Source: Chloroflexota bacterium (lineage in GTDB: Bacteria > Chloroflexota > Anaerolineae > Anaerolineales > Anaerolineaceae). From it: a DNA stretch of 64,000 bases. The notes below the pieces were generated by a model that was given only the letters and a program-made list of their open reading frames with translations, was not told the origin of the DNA and made no database searches. A program made the translations under genes and the position numbers. The stretch's first letter is position 1. Every line of letters starts with the position of its first letter. The stretch lies in the NCBI GenBank assembly GCA_029556265.1, contig JAKQFH010000003.1, forward strand, positions 1 to 64,000, read 5' to 3'. Positions 8,275 through 17,539 of this stretch are shown here, in pieces.

Positions 8275-9201
8275 TTATGCTCCTTTCAAGAGGGTGTACA
8301 CAATAGCTTTTTGGGCGTGCAGGCGGTTGTGAGCCTGCGGAAAAATCCTTGAATGCGAGCCGTCCGCAACGCTGTCGGTGAGTTCCTGGTTGCGGTGCGC
8401 GGGCAGGCAGTGCATGACGATATCGTCCGGGTTGCCTTCGGACACCAACTGGTCGTTTACCCGGTAAGGTGGGAAGACGCGTTCGCGTTCGGCGGCTTCG
8501 TCCTCCTGTCCCATGCTCGTCCAGGTGTCGGTATAGATGACATCCGCGTGTTTGACAGCTTCGTGAGGGTCCCTGAAGAAGCTCAGGCGGGAACCGCTGC
8601 CGCGGGCGATTTCCTTGGCGACTTCGACGGCGGCGGCGGGCATATCGTAATGCTCCGGGTTTGCGATAGAGAAGTTCGCGCCCATTTTCGCGCTGATTTC
8701 CATCAGGGAAACCGCCACGTTATTACCGTCCCCGACATAGGTAATGTTAATCCCTTTTAGTCTGCCGTAATTTTCGTAAATGGTCAGGGCATCCGCCAAG
8801 GCCTGGCAAGGGTGGCTGGCGTCGCTAAGCCCGTTGATTACAGGGATTTTGGCCCAGTGAGCGAGCTCGAGCACATGCTGATGCGCGAAAACCCGTGCCA
8901 TAATTCCCTGAACATAGCCTTCCAGGACGCGCGCCACGTCGGCAACAGATTCACGCGTGCCCAGGCCAATCTCGGCGGGAGAAAGATACAGCGCGTCCCC
9001 TCCCAGATGGCGCATTGCCATATCAAAGCTTACTCTGGTTCGCAAGGAAGGCTTCTGAAAAATCATCGCCAGCACTTTCCCCTTGAGAACGGGTTCGTTA
9101 CCGCCTTCCTGGTACTCCCGTTTGAGCTTCACGGCAAGATCCAACAGCTCTTGCAGCTCATCCTGACTGTAGTCGACGATGTCTAAAAAATCTTTATGCA
9201 T
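8275..9201 (-). CDS. argF: Ornithine carbamoyltransferase
   Basis: This 308-residue enzyme makes citrulline from ornithine and carbamoyl phosphate. The carbamoyl-phosphate loop reads SLRTR (residues 52-56) where most orthologues have STRTR; HPCQ is at 130-133, the ornithine SMG loop at 229-231 and the HCLP motif at 264-267. A clear AAGGAGA ribosome-binding site precedes the ATG. It is the first gene of argF-rocD-pyk. Anabolic (arginine synthesis) or catabolic (arginine deiminase-type) direction cannot be decided, because no other arg or arc gene is in the window. Confidence 0.95.
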   Translation of the reverse strand: MHKDFLDIVDYSQDELQELLDLAVKLKREYQEGGNEPVLKGKVLAMIFQKPSLRTRVSFDMAMRHLGGDALYLSPAEIGLGTRESVADVARVLEGYVQGIMARVFAHQHVLELAHWAKIPVINGLSDASHPCQALADALTIYENYGRLKGINITYVGDGNNVAVSLMEISAKMGANFSIANPEHYDMPAAAVEVAKEIARGSGSRLSFFRDPHEAVKHADVIYTDTWTSMGQEDEAAERERVFPPYRVNDQLVSEGNPDDIVMHCLPAHRNQELTDSVADGSHSRIFPQAHNRLHAQKAIVYTLLKGA

Positions 9202-9263
9202 AGGCTCTCCTTGTTTTGTTTGTTTACCCTGAAGGCCAAAAAGGCAATAGGATATCCCGATAT

Positions 9264-10085
9264 TTATCGGATTTTACCAGAGTTAATCGCATTCAAGCCT
9301 TCCAGCAAGCGTACCAGTTGGTTTAGAAATGCCCATAGCGCGAAAAAAACCAGCGCGGCGGCGGCGAGGTTCGCGTATCCCGGCAGCCTGCTAAAAAAAC
9401 TGTCAGTATCCGTTTGGACCTGGGTGAGCAAGGTCTGGTATTTTTCCAGAATTGGACCGGCTTCTGAAAGGCTGGTCTTAATCCCCTCAGTTTGGGCTGT
9501 GAGCGCGCCGATATCTTTTCCAAGCTGCTCAATATTGCCGGCAGATTGCTCCAAATCGGTGGTGATATCCTCCAGAACCGCCGGCAGGGCGCCCACATCG
9601 GTGGAAAGCTGGGCAAGGGTTGTGTGCAGCGGAACTTCCGGGACGTAATTCAGCCGCAGAAATGGGATTTTTGCCAGCAGCTGCAGGGTTGAGTCGATTA
9701 GTTTTGAGCTCTCCGCGGCGGATTTCAGGGTAATTTCTCCTTCCGCGGCAATCCCAGCCATGTCTGTGCCTACCAAACGGCTGAGATCAGTAAATAATGG
9801 CGATAACCCTGCTACGGAAGCTTCAAGCGTTTCCAGGGAAATTTGCAGTTCGTCCAGGCTGGTTTCAACCTGATCCAGGGACCGCGCGATGAGCGTGAGG
9901 CTGCTGTTTGTCGCGGTGAGCGTGTCCTGAAAAGAGACGCCGAAAGTTTCTGAAAAGCGTACAAGCCTGGCGCGGGCTGCAAAAGCGGCGCCGGCAAGGG
10001 AGGCCGACATGAGCATGCCAATAATGCTCAGGATTATGAGCAAAACCTGTCGGGGGTTTCGCGGTTTTTGGTCGGTCTCATTCAC
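9264..10085 (-). CDS. Membrane protein with central coiled-coil region, unknown function
   Basis: I do not recognise this protein of about 273 residues. It has a transmembrane helix near the N-terminus (LLIILSIIGMLMSASLAGAA), a long heptad-rich region of LDQVETSLDELQISLETLEA type that should be coiled coil, and a second transmembrane helix close to the C-terminus (AAAALVFFALWAFL). That gives a membrane-tethered rod with both ends anchored. I place the start at the GTG at 10085, which overlaps the ybeY stop and has GGGGAG eight bases upstream; an upstream start inside ybeY is possible. It is the last gene of the yqeY-pgpH-ybeY run. Confidence 0.7.
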   Translation of the reverse strand: MNETDQKPRNPRQVLLIILSIIGMLMSASLAGAAFAARARLVRFSETFGVSFQDTLTATNSSLTLIARSLDQVETSLDELQISLETLEASVAGLSPLFTDLSRLVGTDMAGIAAEGEITLKSAAESSKLIDSTLQLLAKIPFLRLNYVPEVPLHTTLAQLSTDVGALPAVLEDITTDLEQSAGNIEQLGKDIGALTAQTEGIKTSLSEAGPILEKYQTLLTQVQTDTDSFFSRLPGYANLAAAALVFFALWAFLNQLVRLLEGLNAINSGKIR

Positions 10086-10539
10086 GGCTGATGCTCCCCA
10101 GGACAGGGTTGGCAATTGCAATCAGAATTTCATCCTGCAGGCTGCCCATCTCTTCCAGGTCAGCTTCTTCCATGTGATCGTAACCGTTCAAGTGGAGAAC
10201 GGCATGCACCAGAAGCATTTCCAATTCCTCCTGGAGGGAAAATCCTCTTTCCGCAGCCTGAGCCTGCGCCTTTTCGATGGAGATGACAATGTCCCCGATG
10301 AAACGCGCTCCCGTTTCCAGGTCGATAAAATCGTTTTCGAAAGAGAGCACATCGGTGGCTTCGTCCAGACCGCGGTAAGCTTTATTCAGTTTCCGGATGG
10401 AAGCATCATCTGAGATTTTCAACGCGGCAGAGGTCTGCGGGCTGAGACCCAGCATTTCGACTGACTTCTGAAACGCGAAAGTGAGGCGGTCGGCGTCAAT
10501 CAGGGCGCGATATTTACGGGGAATTGAGAAATCAAGCAT
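10078..10539 (-). CDS. ybeY: Endoribonuclease YbeY, rRNA maturation factor
   Basis: This is a 153-residue UPF0054 metalloprotein. The zinc site H-x3-H-x5-H is His112, His116 and His122 (VHAVLHLNGYDH). It is a single-strand endoribonuclease needed for 16S rRNA 3'-end maturation and late 30S quality control. It directly follows the HD-domain phosphodiesterase gene, an order common in Firmicutes and Chloroflexota, and its end overlaps the start of the downstream membrane-protein gene. Confidence 0.95.
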   Translation of the reverse strand: MLDFSIPRKYRALIDADRLTFAFQKSVEMLGLSPQTSAALKISDDASIRKLNKAYRGLDEATDVLSFENDFIDLETGARFIGDIVISIEKAQAQAAERGFSLQEELEMLLVHAVLHLNGYDHMEEADLEEMGSLQDEILIAIANPVLGSISRE

Positions 10540-10562
10540 GAGAGTTTCCTTTCGCGCGGCGC

Positions 10563-12683
10563 TTACCCGGCGGAGTTGCCGCCTTCCGGGGGGTTGTTCA
10601 GCCTGGTTCTGAGGTTCGGATATTGGATGCGGGGATGATAAGACCGCTGCAGCGTCTTGAAGAAGGAATCTTCAATCGTATGGAGGTCTTTTAAGGTCAG
10701 GTCGGTATCGTCAAGCTGACCTTCATCTTTGTACATTGCAATAGTTTTTCGTATCAGCGCGCGGATTTCCTCGTCATTGCGCGGAGTTTCGGCGCGGGAA
10801 CGGGCTTCGGTTCCATCCGAAAGCATCAGAATCGCAGTTTCTTTGGATTGGGGTTTGGGGCCGGGATAAGTAAAGAGGTCTTTATTGATGCTGGCGGGGT
10901 CGTCTGCCGCGGCAACAGCCTGGGAGTATTGGTAGAGTGTAAGCATCGTCCCGTGATGTTCGCGAATGAAATCAATCACGCGCGAAGGCAAGCGGTATTT
11001 TTTCGCCAGCGTGACCCCGTCGTGCACGTGTTGGATTATCGTGGCAGAGGCTACGACCGGGTCCAACTCGTCGTGGGAATCCAACTTTTCCTTTATCTGG
11101 TTTTCGATAAAAAACTGAGGATTGCTCGCTTTGCCGGCGTCATGGAACAGCGCCCCGACGCGCACCAGCATACGGTCGGCGCCGATGGCTTCGGCGGCTT
11201 GTTCCGCCAGATTGGATACGAGCAGGCTGTGCTGATAGGAGCCTGGCGCGTTGCGAAGGATGTATTGCAGCAAAGGATGGTCCGGACGGGAGATATCCAG
11301 GAGTTCCAAGGCAGTAGGCATGTCCAGAATTTGGGAAATCAGATACTGGAGCAGAAGCGCCAGGCTGCCCGAGGTCAAGCCGTTGATGAGCGCGGACGCG
11401 GTCAGGGAGGCGAGCCCGACCAGGTCGGTCGCGCTGTCACCCAGGCGGAATGCCACCACCACCAGCATGGAAGCAAGCCCGGTGAGCAGCCCTGCCCCAA
11501 GAAAAGCGCTGATTCGCCGCGCGCGTCCAATCACAAGCATCCCCACGATGGCAGGCAGAACATAAAACACGCCTAATTCCGCTTCACGCGGGTTGTCAAA
11601 GACCATTAAAACCGCGAGGAAAACACCCATCACAATCCCGATTTCAAGGTCATACAGGATGGCGAGGGTTATCGCGAACGCCGCCACAGGATAGATGTAG
11701 GGGAGGATTGTCCGGTTCATAACCAGGAATCGCCCCAATACAAGGAAAATGATAAAGGTTGCGGCGATGACCAGAAGTGCTTTTGTGGAGAAGAAGGGTC
11801 GGTCTTGCCTGCGAACAAAATAAAGCGCGGCCAAGACAGCAATGATACCGGTTAACACGCCGCTGGTAATGAAACGATTGGTTTGATTGACGGGCTTTAC
11901 CAGCCCAAATATCGTGAGCGTTTCGTAATCCTCATCACGGATGATTTGACCGCGGCGGACGATGACTTCTCCGGCAATTATTTGGCGGGAAATGGGCTCA
12001 ATCCCTGCCCTGGCTTGTTCCCGCATCTGGTTGGTTTCTTCCTCGCTGAACAGGCTGGTCGGTGTAATCAGGGGCGAAACCAACGCAATGACCATCTGGC
12101 TTTCTTCCTGGCGCAGGGTAAAGTCCAACACAGCTGGAAGATTGCTGCGAATTTGCGTAAGATTGTCACTTCGGATTGTATCCCGCATCACCTGCTCAAG
12201 CACCCGCCGCGCTTCGGTTTCCACTTCCTGCCAGGTTTGGTCATCAATCTCAAGCAGCTGCGTGGAGACGGTACTGCTAAGTTGAATGGCTGAAATTGCC
12301 GCGAGGTCAGCTAATTTTTGTTCCTGGTCAGAGTAGCTGTCTTTGCGTATCGCGGTGATGTAGTACAAAATATTGTTGAGTGTTTCGTATTGACGGCGCG
12401 AGATACTTGGGTCGGCAGGCAGAAAAACCGCGGGCACGGCTGCCGCGGCTTGCGTGCGAGCGCGTTCGGTCAGCACCTTGCTTTCGTATGTGATGGAATA
12501 TGGCGCGAGAATCTCTTGCGAGGCGACTTCGCCAACGCCGGCCGGGATATTGGACCGGTTGATGAGCTCGGGCAGCACCAGGGCGCCAAAAATGAGCAGG
12601 CTGCTGGCCAGCAGAATAAGCACGCCCAGCACGCCTTGGGTTAATCCTGATTTTTCGGGTTTGCTTTGGTGCGTTTCTGTCAT
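10563..12683 (-). CDS. 7TM receptor with intracellular HD domain, PgpH-like c-di-AMP phosphodiesterase
   Basis: This 706-residue protein has an N-terminal membrane anchor, an extracellular region of the 7TMR-HDED type (about residues 50-260), seven hydrophobic helices (about 270-470) and a cytoplasmic HD domain. The HD metal ligands are visible in YQHSLLVSNLAEQA and ALFHDAGKASNP. Characterised members of this architecture (PgpH) hydrolyse the second messenger c-di-AMP. The function here is inferred from architecture and from the neighbouring ybeY, which is the usual partner gene. It begins 3 bases after yqeY. Confidence 0.88.
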   Translation of the reverse strand: MTETHQSKPEKSGLTQGVLGVLILLASSLLIFGALVLPELINRSNIPAGVGEVASQEILAPYSITYESKVLTERARTQAAAAVPAVFLPADPSISRRQYETLNNILYYITAIRKDSYSDQEQKLADLAAISAIQLSSTVSTQLLEIDDQTWQEVETEARRVLEQVMRDTIRSDNLTQIRSNLPAVLDFTLRQEESQMVIALVSPLITPTSLFSEEETNQMREQARAGIEPISRQIIAGEVIVRRGQIIRDEDYETLTIFGLVKPVNQTNRFITSGVLTGIIAVLAALYFVRRQDRPFFSTKALLVIAATFIIFLVLGRFLVMNRTILPYIYPVAAFAITLAILYDLEIGIVMGVFLAVLMVFDNPREAELGVFYVLPAIVGMLVIGRARRISAFLGAGLLTGLASMLVVVAFRLGDSATDLVGLASLTASALINGLTSGSLALLLQYLISQILDMPTALELLDISRPDHPLLQYILRNAPGSYQHSLLVSNLAEQAAEAIGADRMLVRVGALFHDAGKASNPQFFIENQIKEKLDSHDELDPVVASATIIQHVHDGVTLAKKYRLPSRVIDFIREHHGTMLTLYQYSQAVAAADDPASINKDLFTYPGPKPQSKETAILMLSDGTEARSRAETPRNDEEIRALIRKTIAMYKDEGQLDDTDLTLKDLHTIEDSFFKTLQRSYHPRIQYPNLRTRLNNPPEGGNSAG

Positions 12684-12685
12684 GG

Positions 12686-13138
12686 TTAAGCGAGCTTGCT
12701 GAGGCAGTCCTTAACTACCCGGCTCGCATCCTGATTACTGGCGCGTCCTGCCAGCCTGGGAATTAAGATTTTCAACACCATCCCCATATCTTTTGGAGAG
12801 GCGGCGCCGGTCTCACGGATAATATCTTCTGCGAGGGCGGCCAGTTCGGACTCGGTCAGTTGTTGAGGGAGATAGGCTTCCAACTCTTTGATTTCCTGGC
12901 GCGATTCAGCAGCCATCTCCGCGCGCCCGGCTTTTTCCGCGTCCGCAATGGTATCCAGCTTTGTTTTAATTTCTTTCTGAACGACCGCGATGAATTCTGA
13001 ATCGTTAAGTTGCGAGCCTTTGGCAATTTCCGCCAGTTGGATGCTGGAAATTAACAGCCGTAGTACGCGCTTACGCAGCGTGTTCTGGTCTTTAATCGCT
13101 TGTTGCAAGTCTTGTTTAAGTTTTAGGTTGTTATCCAT
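12686..13138 (-). CDS. yqeY: GatB/YqeY domain protein
   Basis: This 150-residue protein is a YqeY homologue: an N-terminal helical part (KQDLQQAIKDQNTLRKRVLR) and a C-terminal tail domain like the one that contacts tRNA in the GatB subunit of Asp/Glu-tRNA amidotransferase (PKDMGMVLKILIPRLAGRAS). Free-standing YqeY has no settled enzymatic role; an association with tRNA amidation is inferred from homology. It heads the yqeY-pgpH-ybeY cluster. Confidence 0.9.
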   Translation of the reverse strand: MDNNLKLKQDLQQAIKDQNTLRKRVLRLLISSIQLAEIAKGSQLNDSEFIAVVQKEIKTKLDTIADAEKAGRAEMAAESRQEIKELEAYLPQQLTESELAALAEDIIRETGAASPKDMGMVLKILIPRLAGRASNQDASRVVKDCLSKLA

Positions 13139-13202
13139 GCAGGATATTATACCCGCCTTATCCGCAGGGTTAGCCTGTTTTGCCCGCGCGGTTTGCTGGC
13201 GT

Positions 13203-13793
13203 TTAAGGGCCGAGGGTAATCAGGGAACGGATATCGTCCAGGATAACCTGCCCAATACCGGGAACGTTCAGGAGTTCATCCAGACTTGTGAAGGGGCCGT
13301 GCAGGCTGCGGTAGCTGAGGATTGCCGCGGCTTTTGTCTCGCCAATCCCCGGCAAGGTCATCAGGGTTTGCGCATCGGCGCTGTTGATGTTGACCATGAG
13401 TGAGCTCGCGTCCGGGCTGCCTGACAAGCGGGAAGTATCTTCCGGCGGCACCAGCTCGCCCACACGCGGAAGGTAAAGCCGCTGACCATCCGCCAGGAAG
13501 GCGGAGAGATTCACCCGCTCCAGGTCGGCATCCGCAGCTGCCCCGCCCGCGGAAGTGACGGCTTCGTGCACGCGCGAACCGGCAGACAGCACATAAACGC
13601 CTGGGTTGGCTACCGCGCCAATCACATAGACTTCAATCGTGTCCGGTGTCGGAGTGTTTTGGGCGCGCGCGTCTGGCGTGGATGTGGCAAGCTGAATCGG
13701 TTCTCCGCGCTGAGGGAGGACCAGCAGGAGGATGAGCCCCGAGAGCAGCAAGCCGACAATTACGCCAAGTGATACAGCCTGCCAGGTTTTCAT
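13203..13793 (-). CDS. comEA: ComEA-type DNA-binding competence protein
   Basis: This 196-residue protein has an N-terminal transmembrane helix (about residues 6-28), a Thr/Pro linker, an SLBB domain (VYVIGAVANPGVYVL onward) and a C-terminal helix-hairpin-helix pair (VNINSADAQTLMTLPGIGET and LLNVPGIGQVILDDI). This is the architecture of the Gram-positive-type ComEA that binds incoming double-stranded DNA outside the membrane. comEC is not next to it. It is cotranscribed with the DUF1385 and M20 peptidase genes. Confidence 0.92.
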   Translation of the reverse strand: MKTWQAVSLGVIVGLLLSGLILLLVLPQRGEPIQLATSTPDARAQNTPTPDTIEVYVIGAVANPGVYVLSAGSRVHEAVTSAGGAAADADLERVNLSAFLADGQRLYLPRVGELVPPEDTSRLSGSPDASSLMVNINSADAQTLMTLPGIGETKAAAILSYRSLHGPFTSLDELLNVPGIGQVILDDIRSLITLGP

Positions 13794-13796
13794 GCG

Positions 13797-14708
13797 CTAA
13801 GGCTGCGCTCCTTCTGTTTCCTGTTCCAGCGCGTACATACGATTGAAGGCCGCGATGGCAACCTCCAGCATTTCTTTGGTCGGCTCTTTGGTGGTCAGTT
13901 TCTGCATCCAGAGGTTGGGCGTGATAATCAGCCGCACAAACGCGCTTTTATCCATCACCCGGGCAGTCCAGCGGATGAATTCATAAGCAATACCTGCCAA
14001 AAGCGGCAGCATGAGCACACGCGTGATAAATCTCCAATAAAGCGGCAGAGGTCCCAGCAGCGCGAATATCAGCACAGAGAGAATTACCAGGGTGACGATG
14101 AAGGATGTACCGCAGCGGGGATGGACTTTTGTTTGCAGTGCCACACCTTCAGGCGTCAATGGAACCCCGGCTTCGAAGGCATTGATGGTCTTATGTTCCG
14201 CGCCGTGATACATGAAGGTGCGTTTAATATCCGGTATTCTGCCCACAATCATAAGGTAAGCAATCAAAATCAGAAGGCGCAGGAATCCTTCAAAAAGGTT
14301 ACCCCACCAAGGGCCGAGGTTAAGCCCTTTATCCACCCAGCCGGCAACCAAAGCGGGCAGCAAGAAAAACAAGCCCACGCCAAACAGGACACCCACCAGG
14401 ACGGTCAGAAAAAGCGTTTTGCCTTCCATCTTTTCGTCCTCACCGGTCTGCACATTCGCGGCTTTGGTCAGGTAGCGCATACCCAATTCCAGGGAATCCC
14501 ACAGGCTCAGGACGCCGCGGATGAACGGTGTTTTGAACCAAACCGACTGATAAACCGCGGGAAGCTGCTCTTCAAAGAGCACAATCTCGCCTTGTGGAGA
14601 GCGGACTGCCATGGCAACGGCTTTTTTGCCGCGCATCATGACGCCTTCGATGACCGCCTGCCCCCCGTACGCGGGCATTTTGAGTTCGGGCGCGCGCTCA
14701 GTGGACAT
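13797..14708 (-). CDS. DUF1385 (YqhQ-like) membrane protein
   Basis: This 303-residue protein carries the DUF1385 signature near the N-terminus (YGGQAVIEGVMMRGKK), several hydrophobic helices and the conserved MYHGAEHKTINAFE and HPRCGTSFI segments. The histidine and cysteine pattern suggests a metal-dependent membrane enzyme, but the family has no established function. I prefer the ATG at 14708, which overlaps the end of the M20 peptidase gene, to a TTG two codons earlier. Confidence 0.88.
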   Translation of the reverse strand: MSTERAPELKMPAYGGQAVIEGVMMRGKKAVAMAVRSPQGEIVLFEEQLPAVYQSVWFKTPFIRGVLSLWDSLELGMRYLTKAANVQTGEDEKMEGKTLFLTVLVGVLFGVGLFFLLPALVAGWVDKGLNLGPWWGNLFEGFLRLLILIAYLMIVGRIPDIKRTFMYHGAEHKTINAFEAGVPLTPEGVALQTKVHPRCGTSFIVTLVILSVLIFALLGPLPLYWRFITRVLMLPLLAGIAYEFIRWTARVMDKSAFVRLIITPNLWMQKLTTKEPTKEMLEVAIAAFNRMYALEQETEGAQP

Positions 14709-16074
14709 TGTCAAAGTTCAGCAGGAAGCGAATTAAGGCCTGAACGCCCAGCTTCCAGGTGGGGAGGTGTTGGTGTTCGTTTGGCGAATGGATACGGTCA
14801 TCCGGAAGGCCAAAACCAGTCAGGAGCGACTTGACGCCCAGATGTTTCAACATGGTGGCGGTCACAGGCACGCTGCCGCCTTCGCGTTTGTAGCTGAGAG
14901 GTTTATTCCAGGTGTCGCCAAGGGCTTTTGCCAGCTGTTCAATGCCTGGCGCGTCGTCGGCGAGATAAGCCGAACCGCCGGAATGTTTGAAGATTGTCAG
15001 TCGGACTGCGGAGGGAGTCAGGCTGGTGATGTACGCCTGGATGAGTTCAAAGAGCTCGTCCGGGTTTTGTTCAGGGACGAGGCGGCAGGATATTTTAGCT
15101 TTCGCGTAAGCGGGGATGATTGTTTTGCTGCCTTCGCCGATAAAACCGGAATAAAGCCCGTTCACATCCAGCGTTGGTCGCGCGCCGGTGCGTTCCAGCG
15201 GGGTGTATCCGGCTTCGCCATAAAGCTCGGGGGAACCGGTTAATTTCAGAAGAGTCTCGGGTTCAACCTGAACCGAAGCGATGCGCTGTTTTTCCGCGGG
15301 GGTGAGAGGCAGCACCCGGTCATAAAAGCCGGGTACCGCGACAGAGCCGTCCGGATTATGCAGCCTGGCAATAATGTCAGCAAGCACATTAGCCGGGTTC
15401 GCGACGACACCACCAAAAATCCCGGAATGTAAGTCTGCCTTGGGTCCATCCACGCGGATTTCAAAGTAGAGCAGTCCGCGTAATCCGTAAACGATGGTCG
15501 GCTGGTCCTTTGAAAGCATACCCGAATCCGGATTCAGGATAACATCGCAGGCGAGCAGCTCTTTGTGGGTGCTGATAAAGCTCTCCAAAGAGGGAGAACC
15601 GATTTCCTCCTCGCCTTCGTAAAGGAATTTCAGGTTCACAGGCAGCGGTCCTGCCGCGAGGACGCTTTCAACTGCCGCCAGCGAAGCCATCACCTGCCCC
15701 TTCATATCCGACGCGCCGCGGGCGGTCATATAGTCGCCATCGATTCGGGCCTCAAAAGGCGGCGTGTGCCATTCTTCGATGGGATTGACCGGCTGGACGT
15801 CGTAATGCCCGTAAATCAGAACGGTGGGCGCGCCTTCTTTTTCGGCATGGATTTCCGCGAAGAGAATAGGATGAATGTTGGTCGGGAAGATTTCTACATG
15901 CTGCGCGCCAAGACTGCGCAGTTTGGCCGCCAAAAATTCGCAGGCCGCGCGGATATCAGCTTTATGTTCCGGGTCGGTGGAGACCGATGGTATCCGGACC
16001 AATTCCTGATATTGCCGGAGAAAATCGTCTGTATGTTCAGAAAAATACTTAAGGGATTCATTTAACTGTGTCAT
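14698..16074 (-). CDS. M20-family dipeptidase / ArgE-DapE-like metallopeptidase
   Basis: This 458-residue enzyme has the M20 fold. The first metal/catalytic motif is IYGHYDVQP, the second metal ligand falls in TARGASDMKGQ, and EGEEEIGSPS supplies the catalytic glutamate pair. A dimerisation (lid) domain occupies about residues 190-320. Members hydrolyse dipeptides or acylated amino acids with two zinc ions; the substrate here is unknown. It starts the M20-DUF1385-comEA run, with a GAGGA ribosome-binding site and a TATAAT at 16109-16104 on the minus strand. Confidence 0.92.
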   Translation of the reverse strand: MTQLNESLKYFSEHTDDFLRQYQELVRIPSVSTDPEHKADIRAACEFLAAKLRSLGAQHVEIFPTNIHPILFAEIHAEKEGAPTVLIYGHYDVQPVNPIEEWHTPPFEARIDGDYMTARGASDMKGQVMASLAAVESVLAAGPLPVNLKFLYEGEEEIGSPSLESFISTHKELLACDVILNPDSGMLSKDQPTIVYGLRGLLYFEIRVDGPKADLHSGIFGGVVANPANVLADIIARLHNPDGSVAVPGFYDRVLPLTPAEKQRIASVQVEPETLLKLTGSPELYGEAGYTPLERTGARPTLDVNGLYSGFIGEGSKTIIPAYAKAKISCRLVPEQNPDELFELIQAYITSLTPSAVRLTIFKHSGGSAYLADDAPGIEQLAKALGDTWNKPLSYKREGGSVPVTATMLKHLGVKSLLTGFGLPDDRIHSPNEHQHLPTWKLGVQALIRFLLNFDNVH

Positions 16075-16103
16075 CGTGTGTCCTCTATTAAAAACTTCCG
16101 TTG

Positions 16104-16109
16104 ATTATA
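16104..16109 (-). promoter_or_regulatory. -10 element for the M20 peptidase operon
   Basis: A perfect TATAAT lies on the minus strand 29 bases before the M20 start codon, in the gap shared with the divergent aminotransferase gene. I see no good -35. Confidence 0.4.
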
Positions 16110-16172
16110 TGCGATTTGACGGTGATTTGTGTTAACATTGAAGAAAGCGTAGATTGTTCGGGAGAATTTGCC

Positions 16173-17528
16173 ATGACCAACAGCGATGATATCCTTTCAA
16201 AAGCAATCAAACACAACCTATGGACCTGGACCGCGCAGCGCAAAGCGGAGATTTTGCCGGTTGAAAGAGCGGAAGGCGTTTATTTTTGGGATACCAACGG
16301 CAAACGCTACCTGGATTTCAATTCCATGGTGATGTGCGTTAATATCGGGCATGGTAACTCGCACGTGCAAGAGGCAATGATCCAGCAGATCCGCGAACTG
16401 CCTTTCGCGGGGCCGCACATGGCCACCAAACCAAGGGCGCTTCTGGGCGAGAAATTGGCGTCCATCACGCCTCCCGGACTGACCCGCTTTCTCTACACCC
16501 TCGGCGGCTCGGATGCCAATGAAAACGCGGTGAAAGTAGCGCGGGATTACACCGGCAGGTTTAAGATTCTGACCCGCTATCGGTCATATCACGGGGCGAC
16601 CATGGGCGCGATGGCGCTGACCGGAGACTACCGCCGACTGCACTGGGAGCCGGAAACCATGCCCGGCGTCGTGCATTTCCTGGACCCGTATGCTTACCGT
16701 TCGCCTTTCTTTCCAGACGGCAGCGCTGTTGACCCGGCTGTCTTCAGCCAGGCTTATCTGGACCATCTGGAGGAAATTATCCATTTTGAGGGGCCGGATA
16801 CAATTGCCGCGGTGTTGATTGAAACCGTGACAGGCACCAACGGCATTCTCATCCCGCCTGCCGGTTACCTTAAAGGCGTGCGGGCGCTATGTGACAAGTA
16901 CAAGATTTTGCTGGTCACCGACGAAGTGATGTGCGGTTTCGGACGGACTGGCAAATGGTTTGCTTTTCAGCATTGGAACGTCGTTCCGGATATTATTACG
17001 ATGGCCAAAGGGCTGACCTCTGGTTACGCTCCGCTGGGCGTTGTGGCAATGAAGGAAGAAATTGCCGCGATTTACGACGACCGCCAATTCGTAGGCGGAA
17101 TGACCTATAACGGGCATCCGGTTTCGTTGGCGGCGGCGCTCGCCAATATTGAGGTGATTGAACAGGAAGGTTTGCTGGAAAATTCCACCCGCCGCGGAGA
17201 GACTTTAAGAACGCTTTTGGCGGAACTAAAAGCCAACCACCCCTGTGTGGGAGATGTGCGCTCCATCGGATTGTTTGGGGCTGCCGAATTGGTGCGCGAC
17301 CGCGCCACAAAAGAACCCCTCAGCCCCGGGGCTAAACCCCTCAGCCCGGTGATGAAACGCGTTAAGAGCTATATCCAGGAACACGGCGTGTTTATGTACA
17401 ACACTTTTCATACCCTCTTGTTTATCCCGCCCTTGATTATCAGCGACGCGCAGCTGCGGGAGGGTTTTGAGGTGATAGATGCCGCGCTTTGTATCGCGGA
17501 TCAGGAAATTCAGGCTGGATTGGAGTAA
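16173..17528 (+). CDS. Class III PLP-dependent aminotransferase, substrate unknown
   Basis: This 451-residue aminotransferase shows the class III signature: TDEVMCGFGRTG for the pyridine-nitrogen aspartate and ITMAKGLTSGYAPLG for the Schiff-base lysine. It opens with a region (HNLWTWTAQ, FWDTNGKRYLDFNS) typical of omega-amino acid:pyruvate or taurine/beta-alanine aminotransferases, so an omega-amino acid is the likeliest donor. The ATG at 16173 is chosen because GGGAG precedes it; an in-frame start 24 codons upstream lacks one. trxB follows after 11 bases. Confidence 0.9.
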   Translation: MTNSDDILSKAIKHNLWTWTAQRKAEILPVERAEGVYFWDTNGKRYLDFNSMVMCVNIGHGNSHVQEAMIQQIRELPFAGPHMATKPRALLGEKLASITPPGLTRFLYTLGGSDANENAVKVARDYTGRFKILTRYRSYHGATMGAMALTGDYRRLHWEPETMPGVVHFLDPYAYRSPFFPDGSAVDPAVFSQAYLDHLEEIIHFEGPDTIAAVLIETVTGTNGILIPPAGYLKGVRALCDKYKILLVTDEVMCGFGRTGKWFAFQHWNVVPDIITMAKGLTSGYAPLGVVAMKEEIAAIYDDRQFVGGMTYNGHPVSLAAALANIEVIEQEGLLENSTRRGETLRTLLAELKANHPCVGDVRSIGLFGAAELVRDRATKEPLSPGAKPLSPVMKRVKSYIQEHGVFMYNTFHTLLFIPPLIISDAQLREGFEVIDAALCIADQEIQAGLE

Positions 17529-17539
17529 GGCTGACAGAT

